A stretch of 64,000 nucleotides of DNA from Firm-13 sp964617375 (GTDB taxonomy: Bacteria > Bacillota > Clostridia > Saccharofermentanales > Saccharofermentanaceae), in the NCBI GenBank assembly GCA_964617375.1, contig CAZTXQ010000009.1, positions 1 to 64,000 on the forward strand. Reading direction: 5' to 3'. Under the pieces are notes generated by a model. It searched no databases, was not told the origin of the DNA, and saw nothing but the letters and a program-made list of their open reading frames with translations. The stretch's first letter is position 1, and each line of letters begins with the position of its first letter. Below are positions 16,605-25,688 of the stretch, in pieces. The position numbers and the translations under genes are program-made.

Positions 16605-18373
16605 TCTTCTCTTCCTCCCTTTGTCAGTGCGCCGAACTTGCAAAGATTTATGCACAGTCCGCAGGAATTGCAGGCCGCTTCGTCAATGACCGGTTTCTTG
16701 TCGGAACCTTCGGTCAAGGCCGGGCACATCATCTTGATACACTGTCCGCAAGCCTTGCACTTCTCGTAATTGACAACGGTGCGGTCTTCCTTCTTTCCCT
16801 TTCCTTTGGGAATAAGGGCACAGGGACGGCGGGTAATCACGACAGATACGCAATCCTTCTCGAGCTCTTCCCTGATGATTTTCTGGCACAAAGAAGTATC
16901 AACCGGATCGACAACCCGGATGGAATCGACTCCGACTGCACGGCAAAGATCTTCGAGACAGATCGCCGGTGCGGGTCTTAAGCGGATATCGAGTCCGGTA
17001 GAAGGATTCTGCTGATGCCCGGTCATACCCGTAATCGAATTGTCCAGAATCACAACCGTAATCCGGCTTTGATTGTAGACGGCGTTAATCAGATTGGTAA
17101 CGCCGGAATGCAGGAACGTCGAATCGCCGATAATCGCTACCGTGTTGGCGGATGCCGCCCCGTCGGTCGCTTTGTCGAAGCCGTGCGCCATACCGATTGA
17201 AGCACCCATGCAGACGCAGGCGTCCATCGCAGACGTTGGCGGGAGAGCGCCCAGTGTATAGCAGCCGATATCTCCCGTAACCTGAACCTTAAGCCTTGAC
17301 AGGGCCAGAAAGAGGCCTTTATGAGGACATCCCGCACACATAACGGGAGGTCTTCCCGGAGCCGCAGGAAGGTCGCAGGAAGGTATGGCGCTTTCCGGAT
17401 TCGGTTCGTTAGAGAGCGCTCTGCGGATCATGGACGCAGAGTATTCGCCCTGCAGCGTGAACAGTGACTTGCCTTCACAGGGGATGCCCATAGCACGGAT
17501 TTCCGTCTCAAGGAACGGATCGAGTTCTTCTGCTATAACCAACCGCTTCACTTTGGAAGCAAACTCACGGATCAGTGCAGACGGCAATGGCCAGATAAGT
17601 CCAAGCTTCAATACGCTTGCTTCAGGCAAGGCTTCGCTGACGTATTGATAGGATGCTCCGGCGGTAATGACCCCGAGTTCCGCTGATTTAAGCGAAATCG
17701 TATGAAGTCCCGTTATCTCCGGTTCGGCGGAGGAAGCCGCCGCAAGGCGAAGCATTCTGTCTTCGACAAAAACATGACGCTTGATAGCCATTCCGGGCAT
17801 CATTACATATTTGTCGATATTCTTCTCATACGGACGAATGGTTATTTCCTTAGGTTCAACGCAATCGACGATGCTTCGGGAATGTGACACTCTGGTGTGA
17901 AGGCGCAGCATGACAGGTGTGTCATATTCTTCGGAAATTTCATATGCCTTGATCAGATAGTCCTTGCATTCCTGGCTGTCAGAGGGCTCGAGCATAGGAA
18001 GCTTGGCGGCTCTGGCATAATTCCGGCTGTCCTGTTCATTCTGCGAACTGTGCATTCCGGGATCGTCTGCGGCTACGAATACAAGACCTCCGTTCACTCC
18101 GACATAACTCGCCGTAAAGAGCGGATCTGCGGCAACGTTAACGCCGACATGCTTCATGCAGGTCATAGCCCTTGCGCCTCGGATGGAAGCGCCGATAGCA
18201 ACTTCCGCTCCGACCTTCTCATTGGTCGCCCACTCACAGTAAATCCGGTCATATTGAGCGACGGATTCGGTAATCTCCGTACTTGGAGTTCCCGGATACG
18301 ATGATACTACTTTAACCCCGGCTTCATAGGCACCGCGGGCCACCGCTTCATTCCCTAAAAGTATCTGTTTCAA
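16601..18373 (-). CDS. iorA: Indolepyruvate:ferredoxin oxidoreductase, alpha subunit
   Basis: IorA carries the catalytic thiamine diphosphate site and two [4Fe-4S] clusters. The sequence shows the SSYPGTPSTEITE start of the pyrimidine-binding domain, the GDIGCYTLGALPP and GDSTFLHSGVTNLINAVYN diphosphate-binding segments, and two C-terminal ferredoxin motifs, CKACGQCIKMMCP and CNSCGLCINLCKFG. I place the start at the TTG at 18373, giving an MKQILLGNEA N-terminus usual for the family, with AAGGTGGG seven bases upstream. A GTG at 18391 would add six residues but has no ribosome site. It is the first gene of the six-gene run ending with yggS. Confidence 0.9.
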   Translation of the reverse strand: MKQILLGNEAVARGAYEAGVKVVSSYPGTPSTEITESVAQYDRIYCEWATNEKVGAEVAIGASIRGARAMTCMKHVGVNVAADPLFTASYVGVNGGLVFVAADDPGMHSSQNEQDSRNYARAAKLPMLEPSDSQECKDYLIKAYEISEEYDTPVMLRLHTRVSHSRSIVDCVEPKEITIRPYEKNIDKYVMMPGMAIKRHVFVEDRMLRLAAASSAEPEITGLHTISLKSAELGVITAGASYQYVSEALPEASVLKLGLIWPLPSALIREFASKVKRLVIAEELDPFLETEIRAMGIPCEGKSLFTLQGEYSASMIRRALSNEPNPESAIPSCDLPAAPGRPPVMCAGCPHKGLFLALSRLKVQVTGDIGCYTLGALPPTSAMDACVCMGASIGMAHGFDKATDGAASANTVAIIGDSTFLHSGVTNLINAVYNQSRITVVILDNSITGMTGHQQNPSTGLDIRLRPAPAICLEDLCRAVGVDSIRVVDPVDTSLCQKIIREELEKDCVSVVITRRPCALIPKGKGKKEDRTVVNYEKCKACGQCIKMMCPALTEGSDKKPVIDEAACNSCGLCINLCKFGALTKGGREE

Positions 18374-18445
18374 AGAGAATCCCACCTTCACATTTTTTAT
18401 TCTTTTGACAGTATATCACAGCAATGACGTCCAAATGAACGAAAA

Positions 18446-18546
18446 GACATGTTCCCGGATACACCGGTGATAACTTTCCGATGCTGTCTCTCATCGTCTG
18501 CCGCATAAAGGGCAGTAAGTATCATCGATATAACCGGAAACATGTC
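18446..18546. repeat. Long-range inverted repeat between symporter and iorA
   Basis: GACATGTTCCCGGATA (18446-18461) and TAACCGGAAACATGTC (18531-18546) are complementary at 14 of 16 positions and enclose about 70 bases with smaller hairpins, including CTGCC..GGCAG. On the minus strand the distal arm is followed by TTTTC. It could end the symporter transcript or form a structured leader for iorA. No known riboswitch class is recognised. Confidence 0.6.
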
Positions 18547-18566
18547 CGTAAACCTTGATTTGCTTA

Positions 18567-20186
18567 TTAGATTACTTCATCTGCCGGCAGAATCTTCTTC
18601 TGGCTTGCAGCTACCGCAATGTCGTATCCTTCAAAGGCATGATCGACGACCTTCTTTTCGAGCTTCGGAGTAATCAGCGATACCAGCGGTACGATGATGA
18701 GCCCGAAGAACATGGCAAAAGCACCCGCATTGATCGGAGAAGCCAGGTTGATGGGAAGGTTGGTCGGGAACTTGAAATCGTGTCCGAAGATAGCTCCGTT
18801 TGAGAGGATAAGGTGCGTGACCGTTATACCGACACCGCCGATAAAGCTGGCCCACACGGCCGATTTGGTGACTTTTTTCCAGAAAAGTCCATACAGGAAA
18901 GGCGCAAGAAAGGAACCGGAAAGTGCACCCCAGGATATGGACATCAACTTGCTGATGTAAAGGTTGCCTGTGCGGTACGAATAGATCGCAAGTGAGGCGG
19001 ATATGATAATGAATATTGCCAAAAAAATGCGGATCCAGAGCACCTTCTTCTTATCCGTCATGTCCTTAACAACGTTGCCGCCGATAAGATCCAGGGTAAG
19101 TGTGGAGCTGGAGGTAAGAACCAGTGAGGATAAAGTTGACATCGACGCGGAAAGAACCAGTACGACAACCACGGCAATAAGAACGGCGGGAACCGCCTTT
19201 TCAAGTACTCTGGGAATGATCTGATCAAAGAGGACTACGCCGGCCGCATTCTTGGGAATCTCGGCATCCGTAAGAATAACGCGTCCGAAACATCCGAGAA
19301 AATAGGAACCTACCGATATGACAATCGCAAAAACCGTGGATATGATGGTACCGGTCTCAATTGCCTTCTCGTCCTTGATCGTATAGAACTTGTGCACCAT
19401 CTGAGGAAGCCCCCATGTGCCCAGCGAGGTCAGCACAACAACGCCCAGGAGGTTTAACGGTTCGGGGCCGAAGAACGATGTATACGCGCCCTGCATGTCG
19501 AGATTCGGCGCTGCGAACTTGGACATATCGGATATTGCATTCATATAACCGCCGCCATAATTGATTACGGCTGCAATAACCAGAATAATTCCGGCCAGCA
19601 TAATAATTCCCTGAAAGAAATCATTAATCGCAGTGGACATATAACCGCCCAGAATGACATATGCGGCGGTTAATAAACTCATACCGATAATGACCATCTC
19701 GAATCCGTTCGGAACGTTCTTGAGCCCGAGAGCCAGCGTGAACAGATAGGAAAGACCGTTAAAGACCGAAGACGAGTACGGGATCATGAAAACGAAAACG
19801 ATAACACTGGCCGCTATGGTAAGCGCCTTGCTGTTATATCGTTTCCCGAAAAATTCCGGCATGGTTGTGGCCTCAAGATGCTTGGTCATGATACGGGTTC
19901 TTCTGCCCATAACTTTCCAAACAAGGAAACTGCCGATAAAAGCATTTCCAACACCGATCCAGACAGCCGACATACCGTAAGCCCATCCGAACTGGCCAGC
20001 ATAGCCGATAAATACAACCGCGGAGAAATAGGTGGTTCCGTAGGCAAACGCAGTAAGCCACGGACCGACCGAACGGCCGCCGAGAACAAAAGACCCCACA
20101 TTCTTTGTGTGACGTCTGGCATATATGCCAATGAATATTGTGATGATGAAAAAGACGCCGATAAACAGCAGATTTAACCAAACCAT
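18567..20186 (-). CDS. Sodium:solute symporter family protein
   Basis: A 539-residue polytopic membrane protein (about 13 helices) of the SSS family, which uses the sodium gradient to import small solutes such as proline, pantothenate or carboxylates. Typical features are the YARRHTKNVGSFVLGGRS first loop, GTTYFSAVVFIGYAGQFG in the second helix, TMPEFFGKRYNSK, and LSASMSTLSSLVLTSSSTLTLDL with the sodium-site serines and threonines in helix 8. The substrate cannot be assigned. AGGGG precedes the ATG. It has its own promoter, and the leader contains two hairpins. Confidence 0.9.
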   Translation of the reverse strand: MVWLNLLFIGVFFIITIFIGIYARRHTKNVGSFVLGGRSVGPWLTAFAYGTTYFSAVVFIGYAGQFGWAYGMSAVWIGVGNAFIGSFLVWKVMGRRTRIMTKHLEATTMPEFFGKRYNSKALTIAASVIVFVFMIPYSSSVFNGLSYLFTLALGLKNVPNGFEMVIIGMSLLTAAYVILGGYMSTAINDFFQGIIMLAGIILVIAAVINYGGGYMNAISDMSKFAAPNLDMQGAYTSFFGPEPLNLLGVVVLTSLGTWGLPQMVHKFYTIKDEKAIETGTIISTVFAIVISVGSYFLGCFGRVILTDAEIPKNAAGVVLFDQIIPRVLEKAVPAVLIAVVVVLVLSASMSTLSSLVLTSSSTLTLDLIGGNVVKDMTDKKKVLWIRIFLAIFIIISASLAIYSYRTGNLYISKLMSISWGALSGSFLAPFLYGLFWKKVTKSAVWASFIGGVGITVTHLILSNGAIFGHDFKFPTNLPINLASPINAGAFAMFFGLIIVPLVSLITPKLEKKVVDHAFEGYDIAVAASQKKILPADEVI

Positions 20187-20203
20187 ACCCCTACCATCCT
20201 TCT

Positions 20204-20250
20204 GCCCGAAAAACGGGCGCTACAGTGAACAAAAAAGCCGCCGGGCGGCA
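20204..20250 (-). promoter_or_regulatory. Two hairpins in the symporter leader, one terminator-like
   Basis: On the minus strand the leader contains GCCGC-CGG-type stem bases (20237-20249) followed directly by TTTTTT, then a second hairpin CGCCCG TTTTT CGGGC (20204-20218) just before the ribosome site. The first looks like a short intrinsic terminator inside the leader, so attenuation is possible. Confidence 0.45.
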
Positions 20251-20260
20251 CTACGGATTC

Positions 20261-20288
20261 ATCATATCAGAGAACAAGGAAGAATCAA
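20261..20288 (-). promoter_or_regulatory. Promoter of the sodium:solute symporter gene
   Basis: Minus-strand TTGATT (20283-20288) and TATGAT (20261-20266), spacing 16, about 75 bases before the start codon. Confidence 0.6.
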
Positions 20289-20320
20289 TATTGAAATTCA
20301 AGAAAAGATACGTTAAAGAC

Positions 20321-20357
20321 AAAAAAATAACCCGGAACAATTAAGTTCCGGGTTATT
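20321..20357 (-). terminator. Intrinsic terminator of tRNA-Leu
   Basis: AATAACCCGGAAC (20326-20338) and GTTCCGGGTTATT (20345-20357) form a 13-base stem with a six-base loop. Read on the minus strand it is followed by a T-run (20321-20327) just downstream of the tRNA. Confidence 0.9.
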
Positions 20358-20360
20358 CGC

Positions 20361-20443
20361 TGGTGCGGATGATGGGAATCGAACCCATACGGTCTCCCAC
20401 ACGCCCCTCAAACGTGCGCGTCTGCCAGTTCCGCCACATCCGC
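20361..20443 (-). tRNA. tRNA-Leu (anticodon GAG)
   Basis: An 83-base class II tRNA on the minus strand. GCGGATG pairs with CATCCGC in the acceptor, the D arm contains GGCGGAACTGGCAGACGC, the anticodon stem CACGT/GCGTG holds TTGAGGG (anticodon GAG), a short variable arm follows, and the T arm is ATGGG TTCGATT CCCAT. CCA is encoded. It reads CTC and CTT leucine codons. Confidence 0.96.
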
Positions 20444-20488
20444 ATCCCCTAAATCACTATTGCGAGGGAGTGCTCAACAGCAAGAGTT

Positions 20489-20517
20489 ATTATAACCAGC
20501 CCTCGGGCGCATGTCAA
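20489..20517 (-). promoter_or_regulatory. Consensus promoter of tRNA-Leu
   Basis: Minus-strand TTGACA (20512-20517) and TATAAT (20489-20494), both perfect, with 17-base spacing. The bases from 20518 to 20614 hold an inverted repeat, GATTGGCA (20555-20562) with TGCCAATC (20591-20598), which may end the zinc-ribbon gene upstream; otherwise nothing is seen. Confidence 0.85.
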
Positions 20518-20614
20518 CGGGGTTTAGGAAATTTTTTCCTCGGTGTTAGAGGAAGATTGGCAAAGCAGTTTCTGCTAAATAGAAAGACGCTGCCAATCGT
20601 GTTAATGAATCACA

Positions 20615-21709
20615 TTAATTGGAAAAATACAGGAACAGTGCGATCAGGCCGAGTGCCATCAAAATAGCGACGGCAACACGAAGCGGCGATATCGGCGCCT
20701 TCCCTCCTACCTTGCCCGTCTGCCCGTTCACGACAAACTGATAACTCTTCCCTTTGTAAAGAAAAGAAGAAATCCAGACAGGAATCAGGATGTATTTATA
20801 AGTAATTTTGTCGAACTCTGTCGAAAACTGCACGCCGGAAGCGCGGTCGGCGCGCCAGTTGCTGCGTATGTAGGATTCGATTTTATATTGCAGACGTTCA
20901 CGGATAAGCCCCTGGGCCGTTTTCCATCCGTCGTCTAAGCCGATCGAGTAGCGCTCCGCAATAAATCCCGCCACCAGTTCGGGGCGGTACGGAACCATTT
21001 TCGAGAAATCAAACGGCTCCGCCTTTTTTACACCGGAGTCTTCGTTTCGCTTCGTGGCAACCACCAGCATATCGTCCACAAGCTCCTGATAAACGCCGGA
21101 TACATTCTTCCATGTTGTTTCGGTAACGTAATTGTCTCCGCGCTTTACACGGCGGTCATAGCCCGCTTTCCCGATAAAAGGTGATGTGGTCATGGTATCA
21201 AAAGTCCAGTAAGGCAGATAAACACCTTTAAACGCTTCGGGATTTGCCTGAAGCTTCGCCGCTCTCGGAGTAAATATCCTTCCGTTAAGCCACTTCTTAA
21301 AGAGGCCGCCGGCCTTATTAAGCGGTATTTCAAACGCGCAGACACCGCCCGGAGCGATTGAATTTTCTTCCACAGCCGGCATAACACTTGTCGATCCGCA
21401 GAAAGGACAGACAGAGGCGGTTTCGAGAGCGTCATAAATACTGGTTCCCGCGCAGTTCCGGCATACGACCGTCTTCTTCTGTGCACCCCAGTCAAAGCTC
21501 TGCTTCGAAACGGCAGAAGTGAAGTCCATCTCCTGAATGACCTGGTCCGCATCAGGCGCGGGAAGTGTTTTTTTATAACCGCAATAAGGACACAGCATTC
21601 CCCGCGTTTCCGGATCATATACAACGGTCCCCGCACATTGCGGACATTTCTTATCCGTAACGTCTTCCGTTGTACTCATGTTCAACTGATCATAGTCAAC
21701 TTCTTCCAC
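20615..21709 (-). CDS. TFIIB-type zinc-ribbon membrane protein
   Basis: A 364-residue protein of a Firmicutes family annotated only as zinc-ribbon or TFIIB-type zinc-ribbon protein. Two ribbons are visible: CPQC...CPYC at 22-43, resembling a TFIIB ribbon, and CRNC...CPFC about 40 residues later. A conserved middle region of unknown role follows (PYWTFDTMTTSPFIGKAGYD), and one membrane helix lies at the C-terminus (about 343-361). The GTG at 21709 has AGGAG six bases upstream. It is the last gene of the glycogen run, 32 bases after the GH13 gene; whether that link is functional is unknown. Confidence 0.8.
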   Translation of the reverse strand: MEEVDYDQLNMSTTEDVTDKKCPQCAGTVVYDPETRGMLCPYCGYKKTLPAPDADQVIQEMDFTSAVSKQSFDWGAQKKTVVCRNCAGTSIYDALETASVCPFCGSTSVMPAVEENSIAPGGVCAFEIPLNKAGGLFKKWLNGRIFTPRAAKLQANPEAFKGVYLPYWTFDTMTTSPFIGKAGYDRRVKRGDNYVTETTWKNVSGVYQELVDDMLVVATKRNEDSGVKKAEPFDFSKMVPYRPELVAGFIAERYSIGLDDGWKTAQGLIRERLQYKIESYIRSNWRADRASGVQFSTEFDKITYKYILIPVWISSFLYKGKSYQFVVNGQTGKVGGKAPISPLRVAVAILMALGLIALFLYFSN

Positions 21710-21741
21710 CTTGTACTCCTTTTATCCCTCGCAGGGCATGC

Positions 21742-23862
21742 TTATTCGAAAGTCAATATCTGGTATTGCAATGGCGACAAATGGACGGTCTTCAGCGTAT
21801 TTTCCGTCACGCTCTGCTCCGTTAAACATTCCCCGGTCTCCGTTTCCAGCGAAATGAATATGCTGTTCTTTTCGCTTCTCAACAGAAAACAAAACGCCTC
21901 CGAATCGCTTCTGTTGACCGCAATCACGACATGGCGCGGTCCGACGCACGCATTCCCGAAAAAATCCAAACCGTCCGGCGTAAGAAAACGCTCGAAAATG
22001 TACACATTGTTTTTCGCGAAAAGAGTGCGGTATGCACCGGTTCTAAGCACAGGGTATTGTCTTCTAAGACCGGTGGCTTCCCGGTAAAAGTCCAGATGTT
22101 CTTTCTGAGATGCCTCGAGACGGTCCCACGGATAGGTTCTCCGGTTAAACGGATCACGATACCCCTGCATTCCGATTTCGTCGCCGTAATAGATGCACGG
22201 AGATCCGATATACCCCATCTGGATGATGAGCGCAATTCTCATCAGTGCCAGGCCTTTCTTCCATGCCGACTCATCCAAAAACAGCATTCTCTGCTTCTCG
22301 CGGTCGCCGGGATCGGGAGCACCGCCGGCAACCGTAATTGCCCGCGGAACATCGTGGCTTGAAATAAGGTTCATGATGCAGTAGTAAGCTTCGGGAGGAT
22401 AGTTTTCGCGATAGGATTCAAGCCTGGCATTCATATCCTGCGCCGATGACGCTCCCGATATGTATCCCAGAACCGCGTCTCGAAAAGTATAGCCCATCAC
22501 CGAGTCGTGTGTGTTTCCCAATAAAAAGTCGCGGTAGGATCCGTAACTGATTTTGTTGCTCGCATCCTCCCAAACCTCGCCGAGAATGACTCCCTCTGCG
22601 TTTGTACTCTCCTTGACGGCAATACGAAGCTCTCTAAGGAAAGAATCCGGCAGTTCGTCGGACACGTCAAGACGGAACCCGTTCGCGCCGCGCCCGAGCC
22701 ATGACTTGATCACACCTTCATCACCGACTATATAGTCCCGGTATGTGAGATCGTTTTCATTGACATTCGGCAGATCGGAGAAGCCCCACCACGAATTGTA
22801 GGAAAGGCGGCCCGCTTCATCCCGAAAAAAGGAATACCACGAGGAATACTTGCTGCTTATTCCGCTCTCGGCATTCTGATATGCGCCGGCTTCCGGGTAG
22901 CGGCTGAGTTTGTTGAAATAGCGGCTGTCCGCTCCGGTATGACTGAATACACCGTCGAGAATAAAGGCGATCCCGGACTCCTGCATCCCGGCCGCGAATG
23001 TCTCGAATGCTTCTTTCCCTCCGAGCATCGGATCCGGCGACATGTAATCCGCCGTATCGTACCTGTGATTGGAACGAGCTTCAAAGATCGGATTCAGATA
23101 GAGACAGTCGATATGAAGATCCTTCAGATACGGTATCTTCTCGGCGATGCCGTCGAGTGTTCCTCCGAAAAAATCACACGCAAGATACCCCGTTTCCGGC
23201 TTGCCGTGTATATCGACATCTTCGTACCAGTCTTCGTGATAGATACGTTCCTGGGCAATTCTGGCCGTTTGCATACGTTCCTGCGAATAGGATGCACCTC
23301 TCCTGAAACGATCCGGGAAAATCTGATACATCACGGCGCCCTTAAACCAATCCGGCGTTTTAAAATCCTTCCGGAAAACGGTGATCTGGAAAGCGGCGGG
23401 ATACCGGTCTTCATGCGCGCCGATTCTTGACGGCACAGTACTGACGCGGCCGGTGCCATCCGCTTTGTGACGCGACATCACGTAATAGATCCGCGAAGAC
23501 TCGGGTGCCGTATGGGTTTTTGAAGAGTGATCGCTGCCTGCAGCGTTCGGAACTCCGCTGCTCTGCCCGTTTGTAGCAGAAACAGAAAACCAGTAAAAGA
23601 ACAGTCCCGGTTCTCCCGGCATTCTGACACGCGTTTTATAACGTGACGGCTGTCCCGGTATAAGTTCCATCACGGTTTCACAATAGGAAAAAGAGTACAG
23701 GCCGTACGAATAGCACAGCCTGACCTCGTTACACGGCAGATAAACGTCAATTGCCAATTCGACAGAAGTTCCGGCGGCGACCGCCCCGAATGGGAAGCGA
23801 TACTCCGGACTTCTGGAGTAATGAAATAGTTGATCGGGTGTATCGGTTCGATTCATGATCAT
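21742..23862 (-). CDS. Family GH13 alpha-glycosidase (neopullulanase/alpha-amylase type)
   Basis: A 706-residue intracellular GH13 enzyme with an N-terminal beta-sandwich (about 1-170), a catalytic barrel opening at AVMYQIFPDRFRRG, and a short C-terminal domain. The catalytic triad is visible: nucleophile D in GFRLDVSDE (about 397), acid/base E in VILGEVWED (about 428) and the third D in SSHDVPRAI (about 500). The fold and the lack of a signal peptide suit a glycogen- or maltodextrin-cutting alpha-glycosidase. Its ATG overlaps the glgA stop as ATGA, so it belongs to the glycogen operon and probably helps trim or recycle the polymer. Confidence 0.9.
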   Translation of the reverse strand: MIMNRTDTPDQLFHYSRSPEYRFPFGAVAAGTSVELAIDVYLPCNEVRLCYSYGLYSFSYCETVMELIPGQPSRYKTRVRMPGEPGLFFYWFSVSATNGQSSGVPNAAGSDHSSKTHTAPESSRIYYVMSRHKADGTGRVSTVPSRIGAHEDRYPAAFQITVFRKDFKTPDWFKGAVMYQIFPDRFRRGASYSQERMQTARIAQERIYHEDWYEDVDIHGKPETGYLACDFFGGTLDGIAEKIPYLKDLHIDCLYLNPIFEARSNHRYDTADYMSPDPMLGGKEAFETFAAGMQESGIAFILDGVFSHTGADSRYFNKLSRYPEAGAYQNAESGISSKYSSWYSFFRDEAGRLSYNSWWGFSDLPNVNENDLTYRDYIVGDEGVIKSWLGRGANGFRLDVSDELPDSFLRELRIAVKESTNAEGVILGEVWEDASNKISYGSYRDFLLGNTHDSVMGYTFRDAVLGYISGASSAQDMNARLESYRENYPPEAYYCIMNLISSHDVPRAITVAGGAPDPGDREKQRMLFLDESAWKKGLALMRIALIIQMGYIGSPCIYYGDEIGMQGYRDPFNRRTYPWDRLEASQKEHLDFYREATGLRRQYPVLRTGAYRTLFAKNNVYIFERFLTPDGLDFFGNACVGPRHVVIAVNRSDSEAFCFLLRSEKNSIFISLETETGECLTEQSVTENTLKTVHLSPLQYQILTFE

Positions 23863-25688
23863 GCGTCTTTGCTGTCATCCTTTTCCAACTTCTTCGAAGC
23901 CGATTTCTTGTTGGTCACTTTTTTATCGGTCGAATCCACGGAAGTTTTTGGGGACGTCGCGGATTTCGGCAGCTTCACGGATTTGGGGGCTGCTGCGGAC
24001 TTAGGGGCCTCAGCGGATTTAGGGGCTTCCGCGGATTTGGCAGCACTCGCCTTCGCCGCCGTTTTCTTTGTTTTCGCGGGTGTAGGCGTTTCCGTGGCAT
24101 CCGGCAGCGGATTAACCGGAAGTTCCTGTGGTTCCGTCTGTACCGGCTGTTCCGGTTGTTTCGGAAGTACCTCTACAGTTGGTTCGGAAGGCGAAGCGGT
24201 CTCGGTTTCCTTTTCCGCAGACGGGATTTCAAAGGAAATACCCGTGATCAGAGAATAAAGGCCGCCGTATTCCTTCGCGGAACGATCCCATGAATAGTCA
24301 CCTGTCATCGCATTTTCAATAAGATGATTCCAGATATCTCTGTGATTGCGATAGAGATCGCAAGCGTATTTGGTCGTAAAAAGGAATTCATGTGCATTGA
24401 TATTGGCGAATGTGAAACCGTTCCCCTCGTTCGTGTACTGATTGTACGGAACAACAGTGTCTTTTAGTCCACCCGTTTCGCGGGCTACCGGAAGGGTTCC
24501 GTAGTTCATGGCAATCATTTGCGACAATCCGCACGGCTCGAAAAGTGACGGCATCAGATAAATATCGGCACCGGCATAAAGGGAATGTGCAAGACCGTTG
24601 TCAAAAGAAATGCAGGCACACATCTTCCCCGGGTTCTTTTGAGCAATATCTGACAGAGCTTTCTCATAAAACGCGTCGCCGGTACCCAGAATAACGACCT
24701 GCATGCCGTCATACAGCATCTCATCAAGAACACGAAGCAGAAGGTCCAGACCCTTCTGGTCGACAAGTCTTGAGATCATGACAAGGAGAGGCGCACCCGG
24801 ATTCTCGGCAAGTCCGAGCTGGAGCTGAACAGCACGTTTGCAGGCTGCTTTCCCTTCGGCATAATTTGCCAGTGAATATTTCTCTGGAATCAGACCGTCT
24901 TCAACCGGATTGTATTCTTTCCCGTCAATGCCGTTCAAAATACCGCTGACCTTGTACGCATATTTCTGCAGAACACCGTTAAGGCCTTCACCATAATAGT
25001 CCGTCATGATTTCATATGCATATGTCGGCGATACAGTCGTCACCGAGTTCGAAAAGACAATACCCGCCATGAGAAAATTGACCGCACCGCCTATTACGGA
25101 AAGCTCCTTTGTAAGAAAGCGGTCCGGAAGATCCAGAAGGTCTTTGATGGTGTCGATACCGTGAATTCCCTGATACTTCAGATTGTGGATGGTAAGTACG
25201 GTCTTCATGTTCGTATGAATTCCATATGTCTTGAAATGCGCATCCAGAAGAAGCGGCATCATGCCGGTCTGCCAATCGTTGCAGTGCAGGATATCCGGTT
25301 CGAACTTCATAAAGTCTCCCAGGAAATCAAGAACCGCACGCTGAAAGAAACAGTACCGCTCAATATCAAAAGAATATTCGACATAAACCTGATCATAATC
25401 AAAATAATACTCGTTATCTATAAAATAGTAGGTTACACCATCCGCGTCCAACGAATAAAGGCCCGCGTACATCGATCTCCATCCCATCTTGACCATTTTC
25501 CAGCCCATAAAATGGAGATTTGAGGCCTTATTCTGCTTGATCTTCTTATACAAAGGCAAAATAACTCTCGCATCAAACCCCTGAGAAACAAGGGTTCGCG
25601 GCAAAGCTCCGACGACATCCGCGAGTCCCCCCACCTTGATAAATGGAGCAACCTCCGAGGATACAAAAAGAACTTTGATCGGATTCAT
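23859..25688 (-). CDS. glgA: Glycogen synthase with long disordered C-terminal tail
   Basis: GlgA (GT5) extends alpha-1,4-glucan from ADP-glucose. The N-terminal KVGGLADVVGALP (17-29), the central HCNDWQTGMMPLL and the late LMPSLFEPCGLSQMIAMNYGTLPVARETGG are all present. The catalytic part ends near residue 480, about the normal length; another 125 residues follow, first acidic and Pro-rich, then Ala/Lys/Ser/Pro-rich with SAEAPK-type hexapeptide repeats, and finally strongly lysine-rich. That tail is not part of the known enzyme. The gene overlaps glgD upstream by four bases and the GH13 gene downstream by four. Confidence 0.95.
   Translation of the reverse strand: MNPIKVLFVSSEVAPFIKVGGLADVVGALPRTLVSQGFDARVILPLYKKIKQNKASNLHFMGWKMVKMGWRSMYAGLYSLDADGVTYYFIDNEYYFDYDQVYVEYSFDIERYCFFQRAVLDFLGDFMKFEPDILHCNDWQTGMMPLLLDAHFKTYGIHTNMKTVLTIHNLKYQGIHGIDTIKDLLDLPDRFLTKELSVIGGAVNFLMAGIVFSNSVTTVSPTYAYEIMTDYYGEGLNGVLQKYAYKVSGILNGIDGKEYNPVEDGLIPEKYSLANYAEGKAACKRAVQLQLGLAENPGAPLLVMISRLVDQKGLDLLLRVLDEMLYDGMQVVILGTGDAFYEKALSDIAQKNPGKMCACISFDNGLAHSLYAGADIYLMPSLFEPCGLSQMIAMNYGTLPVARETGGLKDTVVPYNQYTNEGNGFTFANINAHEFLFTTKYACDLYRNHRDIWNHLIENAMTGDYSWDRSAKEYGGLYSLITGISFEIPSAEKETETASPSEPTVEVLPKQPEQPVQTEPQELPVNPLPDATETPTPAKTKKTAAKASAAKSAEAPKSAEAPKSAAAPKSVKLPKSATSPKTSVDSTDKKVTNKKSASKKLEKDDSKDA

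Noticed and set aside
18397..18543. 48-codon frame between symporter and iorA, and a CPLCGRR-like peptide in another frame
   Set aside because: The ribosome site is weak, the frame lies inside a strong inverted repeat, and the CxxC match in the other frame has no start codon. Kept only as an alternative in the finding on that region.
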